NCBI GenBank assembly: GCA_013202315.1
Contig: JABMRZ010000171.1
Span: 1-5,769, forward strand
DNA from: Candidatus Tariuqbacter arcticus
Lineage (GTDB): Bacteria; Electryoneota; Tariuqbacteria; Tariuqbacterales; Tariuqbacteraceae
Reading direction: 5' to 3'
DNA: 5,769 nt
A program made the translations under genes and the position numbers. Below are positions 5,703 through 5,769 of this stretch, piece after piece. Within the stretch, counting starts at the first letter, position 1; the number at the start of each line of letters is the position of its first letter. The notes under the pieces are model-generated. The model was given only the letters and a program-made list of their open reading frames with translations. It was not told where the DNA came from and ran no database searches.

Positions 5703-5725
5703 GTCGGGATTGAGACAATCCCGAC
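5703..5725. repeat. Perfect 10-bp-stem hairpin (REP-like unit 1)
   Basis: GTCGGGATTG (5703-5712) and CAATCCCGAC (5716-5725) are exact reverse complements around a three-base AGA loop. An A-rich rather than T-rich tract follows, so on the + strand it is not a classical terminator. On the - strand the T-rich complement (5729-5734) lies upstream of the hairpin, also wrong for a terminator. Confidence 0.75.
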
Positions 5726-5751
5726 TCCAAAAGAAGAACACCCACCGGGGA

Positions 5752-5769
5752 GTCAGGGTTGTCTCAACC
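5752..5769. repeat. Diverged inverted copy of the hairpin, cut by the window edge
   Basis: GTCAGGGTTG (5752-5761), a TCT loop and CAACC (5765-5769) start the same hairpin design. Reverse-complemented it reads GGTTGAGACAACCCTGACTCC, aligning with TTGAGACAATCCCGACTCC of unit 1. The loop is therefore in opposite orientation: AGA in unit 1, TCT here. The second arm runs out of the window, so completion of the stem is a prediction. Confidence 0.55.

Noticed and set aside
5527..5769. CRISPR array, tRNA or small protein in the right-hand gene-free stretch
   Set aside because: The repeats are palindromes and three short tandem units without regular spacers, no cloverleaf was seen, and no frame has a start with a ribosome binding site.

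Overview
The window looks like a bacterial chromosome segment. Most genes carry Shine-Dalgarno sites and there are short operons, but nothing seen fixes the phylum. All convincing genes are on the + strand. The sequence alternates between DNA of roughly 50-60% GC (the methyltransferase gene, the membrane protease gene, the relics) and strongly AT-rich DNA (20-33% GC in the lines counted). With two or more gene relics, this suggests an accessory or rearranged region rather than a conserved locus.

Layout. Positions 1-72 may hold the last codons of a gene that enters from the left. Positions about 61-1260 form an AT-rich block with one gene: a dCTP-deaminase/dUTPase-fold domain joined to a helical linker and two C-terminal transmembrane helices. 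The motif-aligned position of the deaminase catalytic glutamate is glutamine. Composition jumps to about 50% GC near 1260, where a decayed zinc-ribbon ORF precedes a RelB/Phd-type antitoxin (1499-1735) overlapping a RelE/ParE-type toxin (1719-1988). At 2043-2129 lies a 28-codon stub of an enoyl-CoA hydratase (crotonase) N-terminus.

A tight cluster follows: a TrmH/SpoU RNA 2'-O-methyltransferase (2153-2938), an OLD-type ATPase-TOPRIM putative nuclease (2943-4652) and a CPBP (CAAX/Abi) membrane metalloprotease (4657-5526), each pair separated by four bases. The OLD gene is compositionally mosaic and AT-rich in its TOPRIM half. The right end (5527-5769) has no recognisable gene but is rich in structure: a long interrupted inverted repeat, three 9-bp tandem units, a 7-1-7 palindrome resembling a Fur/PerR box, and a hairpin followed by a diverged, oppositely oriented copy cut by the window edge.

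The two best candidates for something new are the membrane-anchored, probably deaminase-dead Dcd-like protein (a possible nucleotide sensor with a membrane effector) and the OLD nuclease/CPBP protease pair. Both readings are inference from domain architecture and context; neither is shown to be a defence system by sequence alone.
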